Positions 1 to 8,172 of a stretch of 33,955 nucleotides of DNA are shown piece by piece. How positions within the stretch are numbered: the stretch's first letter is position 1; the number at the start of each line of letters is the position of its first letter. The DNA lies in assembly GCA_019192585.1 (NCBI GenBank), contig JAHCMG010000186.1:1-33955 (forward strand), read 5' to 3'. The notes under the pieces were generated by a model. It saw nothing but the letters and a program-made list of their open reading frames with translations. It made no database searches and was not told where the DNA came from. The position numbers were made by a program, and so were the translations under genes. This DNA comes from Devosiaceae bacterium MH13 (lineage in GTDB: Bacteria; Pseudomonadota; Alphaproteobacteria; Rhizobiales; MH13).

Positions 1-1
1 T

Positions 2-202
2 GGGGCGGTGACCGTTCTGGGCCTGCATCCGCGCGAGGGAGCAGCGGCCGAGCGCTTGCTGGTGCGTGCCATAAAGGGAAGGCGTACCGCGCCCCGGCTG
101 CTGCCCGGCCTGATCTTGCACGAGCCCGATGGCGCCTACACCGAAGCGGCGCAGGCGATCTTAGCAGGTAAGCGGGCCATTGATCTCGACGGCGGGCCCT
201 AG
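2..202 (+). CDS. TrmN6-like tRNA1(Val) adenine-N6 methyltransferase, C-terminal end only
   Basis: The reading frame is open from the left edge of the window and ends at TAG 200-202, so only the last 66 or so residues are present. The segment contains LHPREG, then RAIKGRRTAPRLLPGLILHE and a final YTEAAQAIL. This is how I remember the C-terminus of the alphaproteobacterial TrmN6/YfiC-like methylases (basic stretch, LLPGLxLHE, T-x-A-x-x-A). These enzymes methylate N6 of adenine 37 in tRNA1(Val). The catalytic NPPY motif would lie upstream, outside the window, so the function rests on the tail and on the context: in related genomes this gene precedes an S49 peptidase and glyQ. An ATG-like start inside the segment would give a 64-residue protein, but a truncated gene is the better reading. 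Confidence 0.65.
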   Translation, partial: GAVTVLGLHPREGAAAERLLVRAIKGRRTAPRLLPGLILHEPDGAYTEAAQAILAGKRAIDLDGGP

Positions 203-285
203 GGACCTGTTGCGGCTTCTGGGCGCCTCGGCGCCCTTGTGCGGGCCCGTCAACCACCCCATGTGGACCTCAACGGAGGGTTCTG

Positions 286-1170
286 ATGTCCATATTTCGC
301 CGCTACCTGCCCAAGGCCCTGAGGCCAAAAACGCCGCTTGTCCCGGTTCTACGCCTGACCGGCGTGATTGGCGGCGGCGGCCGGTTTGGGCGTGGCTTGA
401 GCTTGGCTGGCGTCGCCTCGCCCCTCGCGCGGCTGTTCTCTTATGACGCGCCTGTCGTGGCCATCTCGATCAACTCGCCCGGCGGCTCGCCGGTGCAATC
501 GCGCTTGATCCATGACAGGATCCGCAAACTTGCCGAGGAGAAAGAGAAAGACGTTGTCGTCATGGTCGAGGATGTCGGTGCGTCGGGCGGCTACATGCTT
601 GCTTGTGCCGGCGATGAGATCATCTGCGACGAATCCTCCATTCTTGGCTCCATCGGCGTGATCTCGGCGGGGTTCGGCCTCGACCGTGTCATCGAGCGCT
701 GGGGCATTGAGCGCCGGGTCTACACGGCGGGCGACAAGAAGCTTGCGCTCGATCCGTTCCAGCCCGAGAAGCCCGATGACATCCGCCGCCTCAAGGCCAT
801 CCAGAAGCAGATCCATGACAGCTTCGTTGGGCTCGTAAAGACCCGCCGCGAAGGCCGCATCGATGCCGACGACAAACAGCTGTTCACCGGCGAGTTTTGG
901 GCCGGCGAGCAAGCGGTGGCTCTCGGCCTTGCCGACCGGGTTGCCAATCTCGACACAGTGATGCGCGAGCGCTTGGGTGAGAAGGTGAAACTGGTCGCTG
1001 TGCCCATGCAACGCCGTGGGCTGGGCGCTTTGTTCCGCTCACAGGCTCCATTGGGTGGCGCTCAGAGTGGCATCGACGCGTTCGACCCATCGCGCTGGTC
1101 CGACGCGTTGGTGGACAGCGCCGTGAGCGCGGCCCAAGAACGGACCTATTGGGGCCGCTTCGGCCTGTAG
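286..1170 (+). CDS. S49 family serine peptidase (SohB/SppA-like)
   Basis: This 294-residue protein is a single-domain S49 (ClpP-fold) peptidase. ISINSPGGSP (residues 60-69) forms the oxyanion-side loop. ASGGYMLACAGDEI places the likely nucleophile at Ser100, and the likely general base is Lys151 or Lys152 in TAGDKK. That spacing fits the Ser-Lys dyad of bacterial SppA. The family cleaves leftover signal peptides or membrane-protein fragments. I see no clear signal peptide or strong N-terminal membrane segment, unlike classical SppA/SohB, so it may be cytosolic or peripherally bound. CGGAGG at 274-280 is a good ribosome site for this ATG. A small membrane-protein gene follows after 13 bp and is probably co-transcribed. 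The family call is secure; the substrate is unknown. Confidence 0.9.
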   Translation: MSIFRRYLPKALRPKTPLVPVLRLTGVIGGGGRFGRGLSLAGVASPLARLFSYDAPVVAISINSPGGSPVQSRLIHDRIRKLAEEKEKDVVVMVEDVGASGGYMLACAGDEIICDESSILGSIGVISAGFGLDRVIERWGIERRVYTAGDKKLALDPFQPEKPDDIRRLKAIQKQIHDSFVGLVKTRREGRIDADDKQLFTGEFWAGEQAVALGLADRVANLDTVMRERLGEKVKLVAVPMQRRGLGALFRSQAPLGGAQSGIDAFDPSRWSDALVDSAVSAAQERTYWGRFGL

Positions 1171-1183
1171 GGGAGCAACCAAC

Positions 1184-1387
1184 ATGCCTGCGCTTCTTGG
1201 GGTTGCGGCCCTTGCTCTTGGTGGTCTTGTGCTTGCGGGCCTCGCACGCCGCGAGTGGCGCCGCGTCAACCGCGCGATGGACGATGCGCGGCGCGAACCG
1301 GTGAAAGCCCCGGGCGAACGCGGCGAAACGCTCGAGCACGACCCTCAGTCAGGCACCTACAGGCCGCGCGACACTGAAACGCGCTAG
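1184..1387 (+). CDS. Small single-pass membrane protein of unknown function
   Basis: This is a 67-residue protein. Residues 3-20 are a hydrophobic helix (LLGVAALALGGLVLAGLA), followed by an Arg-rich stretch (RREWRRVNR) expected on the cytoplasmic side, and a polar tail with LEHDPQSGTYRPRD. The tail pattern EHDPxTGxYxP recurs, as I recall, in short uncharacterised alphaproteobacterial proteins next to glyQ. The gene starts 13 bp after the S49 peptidase stop with GGGGAG about 8 bases upstream, so the two are probably one transcript. No function is known to me. The peptidase next door and the membrane anchor make an accessory role possible, but that is only inference. Confidence 0.65.
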   Translation: MPALLGVAALALGGLVLAGLARREWRRVNRAMDDARREPVKAPGERGETLEHDPQSGTYRPRDTETR

Positions 1388-1421
1388 GCCGGCCGCACGA
1401 GCCCGCCCCCGGGCCGTAGCC

Positions 1422-1448
1422 TTGACCATCTGCCCAGCCCTGCTACGG
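1422..1448 (+). promoter_or_regulatory. Possible glyQ promoter inside a 7-bp inverted repeat
   Basis: TTGACC at 1422-1427 resembles a -35 box, and CTACGG at 1443-1448 could be an alphaproteobacterial -10 region (spacer 15 bp, or 16-17 with a shifted hexamer). The element lies within CCGTAGC (1414-1420) and GCTACGG (1442-1448), a perfect 7-bp inverted repeat with a 21-base interval. No T-box-like leader or specifier hairpin is visible before glyQ. This is a weak call, made by eye. Confidence 0.3.
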
Positions 1449-1528
1449 GAAGGTGCGCCGCATCATGCGGCCCAGTTCGCCTTCACATGTCCCGTCTTCA
1501 CAGTTCGACGTCACCGTCCCGCAGAGCC

Positions 1529-2482
1529 ATGACCACGCACAACGATCCCACGCGCTCGTTCCAGGGCCTCATCCTGACCTTGCAGCAATTTTGGGCCGAT
1601 CAGGGCTGCACCATTTTGCAGCCCTACGATATGGAAATGGGCGCTGGCACGTTTCACCCCGCAACAACGCTGCGGGCGCTTGGGCCGCTGCCCTGGAAGG
1701 CTGCCTATGTGCAGCCATCGCGCCGGCCCAAAGATGGCCGCTACGGTGAAAACCCCAACCGCCTCCAGCACTATTACCAGTACCAAGTGCTGCTGAAGCC
1801 CTCGCCGCCGGACCTGCAGGACCTGTACCTGCGCTCGCTGGCGGCCATTGGGCTTGATAGCGCAACCCACGATATCCGCTTCGTCGAAGATGATTGGGAA
1901 AGCCCAACGCTGGGCGCCTGGGGCCTTGGCTGGGAGTGCTGGTGCGATGGCATGGAAGTCTCGCAGTTCACCTACTTTCAGCAGGTCTGCGGCCAAGAGT
2001 GCCGCCCGGTGTCAGGCGAGCTGACCTACGGGCTCGAGCGCATCGCCATGTATGTGCAGGGCGTCGAGAACGTCTACGACCTCAACTTCAATGGTCGTGA
2101 GGGCGCCGACAAGGTCACCTATGGCGACATGTTCCTGCAGGCCGAGCAGGAATATTCGCGGCACAATTTTGAGGTTGCCGACACCGCAGTTCTCTTCCGG
2201 CACTTTGAAGACGCCGAGCGCGCGTGCCGCCAGCTGCTCGACGCCGGCGCACCCACCGAGCCTGGCGCCGAGCACCGCATCGTGCTGCCGGCCTACGACC
2301 AGTGCATCAAGGCCAGCCACGTTTTTAACCTTCTGGACGCGCGCGGCGTGATCTCGGTCACAGAACGCCAGTCCTATATCCTCAAGGTGCGGGAGCTTGC
2401 CAAGGCCTGCGGTGAAGCCTGGCTTCAAACCCGCGCTGGTGGCCACGGCCCGGCGCTTGATACGCAGCCCAACGCCGCCTGA
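1529..2482 (+). CDS. glyQ: Glycyl-tRNA synthetase alpha subunit
   Basis: GlyQ is the catalytic (class II core) subunit of the alpha2beta2 glycyl-tRNA synthetase, which charges tRNA-Gly with glycine using ATP. The N-terminal block [17 protein letters not shown], then [19 protein letters not shown] and [19 protein letters not shown], is the family signature. The centre has [22 protein letters not shown] and the C-terminal region has [15 protein letters not shown] prefer the ATG at 1529 (317 residues) because homologues begin shortly before the FQGLI motif. The upstream ATG at 1487 would add 14 low-complexity residues and has no better ribosome site. The beta subunit gene glyS lies about 3 kb downstream on the same strand, separated by three other genes instead of being adjacent. 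Confidence 0.97.
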   Translation: MTTHNDPTRSFQGLILTLQQFWADQGCTILQPYDMEMGAGTFHPATTLRALGPLPWKAAYVQPSRRPKDGRYGENPNRLQHYYQYQVLLKPSPPDLQDLYLRSLAAIGLDSATHDIRFVEDDWESPTLGAWGLGWECWCDGMEVSQFTYFQQVCGQECRPVSGELTYGLERIAMYVQGVENVYDLNFNGREGADKVTYGDMFLQAEQEYSRHNFEVADTAVLFRHFEDAERACRQLLDAGAPTEPGAEHRIVLPAYDQCIKASHVFNLLDARGVISVTERQSYILKVRELAKACGEAWLQTRAGGHGPALDTQPNAA

Positions 2483-2500
2483 TCTGACGGAGACTGCCCC

Positions 2501-3061
2501 ATGGAATGGATCATCTTTGGCCTCATCATCGCCGTGGTGGGCTACGGCATTGTCATCTACAACCAGCTGGTCAAACAGCGGCAGATGGTCCGCGAGGGCT
2601 GGTCGGGCATCTCGGTGCAGCTGCAACGGCGCTCGGACCTGATCCCCAACCTCTTGGAGACGGTCAAAGGCTATATGGGCCATGAGCGCGAGACGCTCGA
2701 GAACGTCACCGCGCTGCGCTCGCGCGCCCAGGCGGTCGGCGATGACCATCCAGCGGAGCGCGCCGGCATTGAAAGTATGTTGGGCGCTGCCCTGGGCCGG
2801 CTGATGGTTGTGGCCGAGGACTATCCCGAACTTAAAGCGTCGGAGAACTTCAAAGAGTTCCAAGACGCGCTCGAAGAGACCGAAGAGAAGCTGCAGTTCG
2901 CCCGCCGCTACTACAATGGCGCCGTGCGCCAGTTTAACACCCAGGTCGAGCAGTTCCCCTCGAACCTGGTGGCCGGCCAGTTCCGCTTTCAGCAGGCCGA
3001 ATATTTCGAGCTCGACGATCCCTCAGACCGTGCCAACCCGCGGGTCTCCTTCGGCAGCTAA
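2501..3061 (+). CDS. lemA: LemA family membrane protein
   Basis: This 186-residue protein has one N-terminal membrane helix (about residues 4-20, IIFGLIIAVVGYGIVIYN) followed by a long alpha-helical domain. The diagnostic LemA block RRSDLIPNLLETVKGY begins near residue 43 and continues with HERETLENVTALRS. The C-terminal end has FPSNLVAGQFRFQQAEYFE, also typical. LemA proteins have a short periplasmic N-terminus and a cytoplasmic helical bundle. Their function is unresolved, but they are very often encoded beside DUF2207 or TPM-domain proteins, as here. ACGGAGA lies upstream of the ATG, 18 bp after glyQ, and the DUF2207 gene follows at once, so glyQ-lemA-DUF2207 are probably co-transcribed. 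Confidence 0.93.
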   Translation: MEWIIFGLIIAVVGYGIVIYNQLVKQRQMVREGWSGISVQLQRRSDLIPNLLETVKGYMGHERETLENVTALRSRAQAVGDDHPAERAGIESMLGAALGRLMVVAEDYPELKASENFKEFQDALEETEEKLQFARRYYNGAVRQFNTQVEQFPSNLVAGQFRFQQAEYFELDDPSDRANPRVSFGS

Positions 3062-3073
3062 GGGCGCTAGGTG

Positions 3074-5044
3074 ATGCTTGCACGGCTGCTGGCGGTTTGG
3101 GTTTGCTTGTTTGCGCTCGCAGCCGCACCGGCGCTGGCGCAAGAGGAGATCCTCTCGTTCGAGAGCCGGGTGCAAGTTCAGACTGACGGGACCTTCCTGG
3201 TCACCGAGCGCATCGAGGTGCGGGCCGAAGGCGTACAGATCCGCCGCGGCATCTTCCGCGACTTTCCCACCGTCCAACGCCTGCCATCCGGCCTTGTTCA
3301 CCGCACCACGTTCGACCTTGTCAGCGTCCAGCGCGACGGGCGTGATGAGCCTCACCACACCGAGCTGATCGAGGGCGGCACGCGGGTCTATGTGGGCGAT
3401 GCGAACACGTTTCTGCAGCGCGGCGTCTACATCTACACACTGACCTACGAAACGCGCCATCAGATGCGCACGTTCGATACGTTCGACGAGGTCTACTGGA
3501 ACGCCACCGGCAACTTCTGGTCGTTTCCCATTCGGCGCGCGGTCGCGACCATTGAGCTGCCCACCGGCGCGCAGATCGGCAACACAGCCTCCTTCACAGG
3601 CCGGTTTGGCGAGGCGGGCAAACCGGCGCAGATGCGCATCGTCGGGCCCAACACCATTCGGTTTTCAACCGGCCGCACGCTTGGCCCCCGCGAGGGCCTC
3701 ACGGTGGCTGTGGCCTTCCAAAAGGGCCTTGTGGCGCAACCCGCCAATGCCGACCTCAAGCCGCTACTAGATAATGCCGGCCTTGCGGCCATCGGGGCGG
3801 GCACCCTCGGCGTGTTTGGCTTCATGTTTGTCAGCTGGTTGCGGGTTGGCCGCGACCCAGAACGCGGCGTGGTGTTCCCCCGCTTCGAGCCGCCACGTGG
3901 CCTGTCACCGGCCGAGATCAGCTGGGTCTACTTTCGCGGCCATAAGGGCGGCCAAGCCGGCAAAAGCTTCATGGCGGCTCTGATGTCGCTGGGCGTGCGC
4001 GACCAGCTCGTCATCGAAGAGGAGGGCAAGACCATCTCGCTGCGGCGCACCGAGTTTGGTGGCGCCAACCCAAAGCCCCAACCCTGGAACCGCAATCCCT
4101 CAGCTGATCCATCGCTGCCGCCGGAAGAACAGGTCCTGATGCGGAACCTGTTCGCGCGCGGCGATACTTTGGTCTTCGACCGCGCCAATGGCCGCCACCT
4201 GATGGCCGCCACCGGCGCCTTTCAGAAATCTGTCCGTGGTGCGCTGTCCGGCGAGTATTTCAAGCACAATCCCGGCTACACGGTTGTCGGCGCAGCGCTG
4301 GCCGCGATCAGCTTGTTTGTTTTCCTCGCGACCTTCCCATCGACCGAGATCATCGTGACCGGCGTTTTGGGCCACTTTATCGCTGGGCTGGTCCTCGGGT
4401 TCACCCTCAGCGCGGCCTATGCCCGGTTCACAGGCGCGGCGCCGCAAATCGGCCTGTTCACCACGCTTCTCTATGTGGTCATCGCCGCCGCGGTCCTGTC
4501 CGGCTTTTACAGCTTCTTCCATGCGCCCGACGCGCGCGAGTTCGCCACCGCGCCAGTGATCCAGGGCACCATGCTGGTGGCTCTGGCGATGGGCTTTCTC
4601 ATCACCCTGTTCGCGCGGCTGATGTTCGCGCCGACGCCCCAAGGCCAAGCGCTGATGGATGAGATCGAAGGCTTCCGCATGTATCTCTCGGTCGCCGAGG
4701 CCGAGCGGATGAACATGGAAGGCGCACCCGATTTCACCGTTGATCTGTTTGAGGATTACCTGCCCTACGCCATTGGCCTCGGCGTCGAAAAACCCTGGTC
4801 CGAAGCGCTGGAGGGGCACCTCAAAGACATGACGCCGCAAGAGCGCAGCAGCTACCGGCCGCGCTATTATCATGGCGGCTCGTTCAGCCCCGCAACAGTG
4901 GCTGCCTCAACGGCCGCGATCGCCTCGACCATCGGCTCGGCCTATGCTGCGTCCATGCCGCGCTCTTCGGGCTCGTCAGGCAGCAGCGGTGGCGGTGGCT
5001 TCTCCGGTGGTGGGGGTGGCGGCGGCGGTGGAGGCGGCTGGTAG
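3074..5044 (+). CDS. DUF2207 domain membrane protein with glycine-rich tail
   Basis: From the ATG at 3074 (a GTG sits directly before it at 3071) the protein has 656 residues. Residues 1-23 form a signal peptide ending ALAQ. The extracytoplasmic DUF2207 domain follows, with its usual start (QVQTDGTFLVTERIEV, RRGIFRDFP). A membrane helix lies near residues 234-255, then a cytoplasmic segment with RVGRDPERGVVFPRFEPP, and four more hydrophobic stretches between about 400 and 520. The tail ends in a Ser/Gly run (SGGGGFSGGGG and so on, terminal Trp), which is characteristic of the family. Function is unknown; the partnership with LemA is a recurring genomic pattern. Only 12 bases separate it from lemA. 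Confidence 0.9.
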   Translation: MLARLLAVWVCLFALAAAPALAQEEILSFESRVQVQTDGTFLVTERIEVRAEGVQIRRGIFRDFPTVQRLPSGLVHRTTFDLVSVQRDGRDEPHHTELIEGGTRVYVGDANTFLQRGVYIYTLTYETRHQMRTFDTFDEVYWNATGNFWSFPIRRAVATIELPTGAQIGNTASFTGRFGEAGKPAQMRIVGPNTIRFSTGRTLGPREGLTVAVAFQKGLVAQPANADLKPLLDNAGLAAIGAGTLGVFGFMFVSWLRVGRDPERGVVFPRFEPPRGLSPAEISWVYFRGHKGGQAGKSFMAALMSLGVRDQLVIEEEGKTISLRRTEFGGANPKPQPWNRNPSADPSLPPEEQVLMRNLFARGDTLVFDRANGRHLMAATGAFQKSVRGALSGEYFKHNPGYTVVGAALAAISLFVFLATFPSTEIIVTGVLGHFIAGLVLGFTLSAAYARFTGAAPQIGLFTTLLYVVIAAAVLSGFYSFFHAPDAREFATAPVIQGTMLVALAMGFLITLFARLMFAPTPQGQALMDEIEGFRMYLSVAEAERMNMEGAPDFTVDLFEDYLPYAIGLGVEKPWSEALEGHLKDMTPQERSSYRPRYYHGGSFSPATVAASTAAIASTIGSAYAASMPRSSGSSGSSGGGGFSGGGGGGGGGGGW

Positions 5045-5071
5045 CCTCCGCAACACCCAAGGGAAGACACC

Positions 5072-5455
5072 ATGGCCAAACTGCTCGAACAAGCGCCTGT
5101 CTTGCTGGCCCAAGACATTGAGGCGTCGATCGTCTATTGGCGCGACCAGCTCGGCTTCACGCTACGTCCCTATGGCGAGCCCAAAACAACCTTCGCGATC
5201 GGGCGCCGCGAAACCTGCTTCATCATGCTCTCCCAGGCGCCGGACGATCACACCATCGTGCCGCACTGGAAAATCGTCGACAAAATGTGGAACGCCTATT
5301 TCTGGGTCGACGATGCCAAAGCGCTCTATGAGGAATTTGTGGCAAGCGGCGCAAAGATCGACTACACGCTGTGCGAACAACCCTATGGCGTACTTGAATT
5401 CGGCATTCAGGACCTCGATGGCCACGACATAGCCTTCGGTCAGGACCTGGAGTGA
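5072..5455 (+). CDS. VOC-fold (glyoxalase/bleomycin-resistance type) protein
   Basis: This 127-residue protein has the single-module vicinal oxygen chelate pattern. It opens with APVLLAQDIEASIVYWRDQLGFTL (strand, helix, LGF turn), has a middle strand CFIMLSQAP, then NAYFWVDDAKALYEEFVASGAKI, and ends with GVLEFGIQDLDGHDIAFGQ. The last motif supplies the usual C-terminal metal-ligand Glu and the D-x-D/G-x-D/N-x-I-x-F ending. Substrate is not predictable; members include dioxygenases, glyoxalases and antibiotic-binding proteins. AAGGGAAG gives a good ribosome site. It sits between the DUF2207 gene and glyS, with gaps of 27 and 30 bp, so it likely belongs to the same transcript. Confidence 0.88.
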   Translation: MAKLLEQAPVLLAQDIEASIVYWRDQLGFTLRPYGEPKTTFAIGRRETCFIMLSQAPDDHTIVPHWKIVDKMWNAYFWVDDAKALYEEFVASGAKIDYTLCEQPYGVLEFGIQDLDGHDIAFGQDLE

Positions 5456-5485
5456 CCTGACATTCGCCCAACTCAGTGACTTCCT

Positions 5486-7612
5486 ATGCCTGATCTACTC
5501 CTTGAACTGTTCTCGGAAGAAATCCCCGCGCGCATGCAGCCGCGCGCAGCCGAGGACTTGCGCAAGGGCATCACCGATCGGTTGGTCGAGGCCGGGCTGG
5601 CCTATGAGGGCGCGAAGGCCTTCGCCACGCCGCGCCGGCTAGCACTGCATGTTGCCGGTGTGCCGCCCCGCTCACCAGATGTGATCGAAGAGAAAAAGGG
5701 CCCGCGCGTTGGTGCGCCAGACAAGGCGATCGAGGGCTTCCTGCGCGGCGCCGGCCTCGCGTCTATCGATGAGACCGAGCAGGTCTCCGACCCCAAAAAG
5801 GGCGATTTCTACGTCGCGAAAATCACGAAGCCGGGCCGTGATGCCGAGGCTGTGATTGCCGAGGCAGTCAAGGCCGTTGTCGAGAGTTTCCCATGGCCAA
5901 AATCCATGCGCTGGGGCGCCGGCTCGCTGCGCTGGGTGCGCCCGCTGCACTCCATTGTCTGCACCTTTGGACCTGAGACCGAGGACCCTGTGGTCATCAA
6001 TGTCGAGGTGGAGGGCATCGCCTCGGGCAACACCACCTATGGCCACCGGTTTCTGGCGCCGGACGCCATTCACGTGCGCCGGCTCGACGATTACCAGACG
6101 AAGCTTGAAGCGGCGAAGGTTGTGCTCGACCCTGAGCGGCGCAAGGCGATCATCGAGACCGAGGCCAAGAACCTCGCCTTCGCGCAAGGCCTAGAACTGG
6201 TCGAAGACCCTGGTCTGCTGGACGAAGTCGCCGGGCTGGTCGAGTGGCCCGTTGTGATGATGGGCTCGTTTGACGAGGCCTTCTTGCAGATCCCTGACGC
6301 TGTGATCCGGGCGACCATCCGCGCCAACCAGAAGTGCTTTGTGCTGCGCGACCCGGCGACGGGCGATCTCGCCAACAAGTTCCTTCTGACCTCCAATATC
6401 ATCCCCGATGATGGCGGCGCAGCGGTGGTCGCGGGCAATGAGCGGGTCATCCGCGCGCGCCTGTCGGACGCTCTGTATTTCTGGCAGACCGATCAGGCCG
6501 ACTTGCCCGACCTCGCGGAGCTGAAGGCCAGCGCCAACAAGCTTGGCCTTGATTTGGCGAAGCCCCTCGACCAGCGCGCGGCGCGTTTGGATGCCCTTGG
6601 CGTGGTCTTCCACGCTAAGCTCGGCACCCAGGGCGAGCGAATCGCCCGCATCGCCGCGCTCGCTCGAACAATCGCTGGCGAGATCGGCGCCGATCCGGAC
6701 CTTGCCGAGCGGGCCGCAAAGATCGCCAAAGCTGATTTGCAGACCGAAGTTGTGGGTGAGTTCCCCGAACTTCAGGGCTTTATCGGCGCGCGCTATGCAG
6801 CCCTTCAGGGCGAGGATGCGTCCGTCGTTGCGACCATCGAAGATCACTACAAGCCGCAGGGGCCTTCGGACTCCGTGCCGCAAGATTTCGTGGCCGTGGC
6901 TGTTGCGCTGGCCGACAAGCTCGACACGCTGACGGGCTTCTGGGCCATCGACGAGAAGCCAACCGGGTCCAAGGACCCCTATGCCCTGCGCCGTGCGGCT
7001 CTTGGCGTGGTGCGGATCATCCGCGAGCATGGGCTAGCGCTTGCCTTGCCGCAGACCCTGGCTAGCCAGAACGGCATCGACGCCGCGCAAACAGACGATC
7101 TTCTGAGCTTCGTGACCGACCGCCTCAAAGTGGCGCTGCGGGACGAAGGCATTGGCCACGATGTGGTGGACGCGTCCGCGGCGGCGGGGCAGGGCGACAT
7201 TCTGCAAACGGCCAAGGCCGCAGCTGCGCTCTCCGCCCTCCTCAAGACTGATGACGGCCAGAACCTCAAAGCGGGCTTCGACCGGGCGGCCAACATCCTC
7301 GCTGCCGAGGAAAAGAAGGGCACCGCCGTTGCAAGCGCTGTCAGCGCCGACCTGTTCGATCAGGCGGAGGAAGGGGCTCTCCACGCGGCCTTGAACGAGG
7401 CCAGCGCCAAAGCGAATGCCGCTGTCGCAGCGGGCGACTATGAAACCGCCATGCAGGCGCTGGCGACGCTCCGCGCGCCCATCGACGCGTTCTTTGAAGC
7501 GGTGCTCGTCAACGCCGACGATGAGGCCGTTCGCGCCAATCGGCTGGCGCTTCTCGAAGGCGTCCGCGCGGAGATCAGTGCCATCGCGGACCTGTCAAAA
7601 GTCGAGGGCTAG
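5486..7612 (+). CDS. glyS: Glycyl-tRNA synthetase beta subunit
   Basis: This 708-residue subunit is needed by GlyQ for tRNA-Gly binding and charging. The N-terminus [22 protein letters not shown] is the standard family start, and the next blocks ([48 protein letters not shown]) are all present. The central HD-like domain follows, and the C-terminal DALR-type anticodon-binding region includes [25 protein letters not shown] and ANRLALL. The length is normal. The stop codon TAG (7610-7612) overlaps the stop of the convergent membrane-protein gene in the palindrome CTAG (7609-7612), leaving no room for a terminator between them. Confidence 0.97.
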   Translation: MPDLLLELFSEEIPARMQPRAAEDLRKGITDRLVEAGLAYEGAKAFATPRRLALHVAGVPPRSPDVIEEKKGPRVGAPDKAIEGFLRGAGLASIDETEQVSDPKKGDFYVAKITKPGRDAEAVIAEAVKAVVESFPWPKSMRWGAGSLRWVRPLHSIVCTFGPETEDPVVINVEVEGIASGNTTYGHRFLAPDAIHVRRLDDYQTKLEAAKVVLDPERRKAIIETEAKNLAFAQGLELVEDPGLLDEVAGLVEWPVVMMGSFDEAFLQIPDAVIRATIRANQKCFVLRDPATGDLANKFLLTSNIIPDDGGAAVVAGNERVIRARLSDALYFWQTDQADLPDLAELKASANKLGLDLAKPLDQRAARLDALGVVFHAKLGTQGERIARIAALARTIAGEIGADPDLAERAAKIAKADLQTEVVGEFPELQGFIGARYAALQGEDASVVATIEDHYKPQGPSDSVPQDFVAVAVALADKLDTLTGFWAIDEKPTGSKDPYALRRAALGVVRIIREHGLALALPQTLASQNGIDAAQTDDLLSFVTDRLKVALRDEGIGHDVVDASAAAGQGDILQTAKAAAALSALLKTDDGQNLKAGFDRAANILAAEEKKGTAVASAVSADLFDQAEEGALHAALNEASAKANAAVAAGDYETAMQALATLRAPIDAFFEAVLVNADDEAVRANRLALLEGVRAEISAIADLSKVEG

Positions 7613-8172
7613 CTTTCTGGCTGAGCCCGTCCCGCGCGGGCCTGCTCCAACAGCTCCGGCCGGAACGCCAGCAGATGGTCCACCAGATCGCTAGGGTCCT
7701 TGGCGAGCGGGTGCAGATCAATCGACAGCGTGTCGCCATTGAGCTTCCACGCCTTCGACATCAGCCGCTTCCACGAAGGGCCTGGCTGCGGGTCGACAAT
7801 GATCTGATCTACGGGGCCCTTCAGCGCCACATGCAGCCGGTGAAGACGCAGCGTGCGCAGCGCCTGCTGCTCATGACGCACCGACGCGATAGCGTCCCAC
7901 GGCACGATCCCCAGGCGCTCAAAATAGAGCCCGCGCTCATCAGCGCCGAGCCGCACCACGCCCTTTTCGATCAGCGGGTAGAAATAGGCCGACACGCCCA
8001 GGCCCACCGGCACCATCCACAGGAAGATCGGTTGCCCGCGCACCAGCCAGGCCAGCACGCCGAGCGCTGCGAGGACGAGCCCGCCATAGGCCATCATATC
8101 GCCCGAGCCGGGCAGATAGTTCACGCCCAGCGAGCGCGGCCTTTCGGTCGGGGTACCCTCGCCACCGGCCAT
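7609..8172 (-). CDS. Two-helix membrane protein with PH-like cytoplasmic domain, unknown function
   Basis: This 187-residue protein has hydrophobic helices at about 26-44 and 48-66. A soluble region from about residue 72 onward ([27 protein letters not shown]) has the beta-strand pattern and the W-x-x-I-x-x-V element seen in bacterial PH-like, YcxB-like domains. I cannot name a family with certainty. Its ATG (8172-8170) shares one base with the ribB stop (TGATG), which points to translational coupling with ribB. Longer in-frame starts run into ribB and look like shadow sequence. The stop overlaps the glyS stop. A link to riboflavin or aromatic biosynthesis would be inference from position only. 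Confidence 0.7.
   Translation of the reverse strand: MAGGEGTPTERPRSLGVNYLPGSGDMMAYGGLVLAALGVLAWLVRGQPIFLWMVPVGLGVSAYFYPLIEKGVVRLGADERGLYFERLGIVPWDAIASVRHEQQALRTLRLHRLHVALKGPVDQIIVDPQPGPSWKRLMSKAWKLNGDTLSIDLHPLAKDPSDLVDHLLAFRPELLEQARAGRAQPES

Noticed and set aside
1388-1528. T-box riboswitch before glyQ
   Set aside because: No specifier stem, T-box sequence or terminator/antiterminator pair is visible in this short gap.
2012-2863. 283-residue open frame on the minus strand
   Set aside because: It covers the ends of glyQ and lemA in antisense and shows no family pattern.
4980-5042. Glycine-codon repeat at the end of the DUF2207 gene
   Set aside because: It is a low-complexity coding tail typical of the family, not an independent repeat element.
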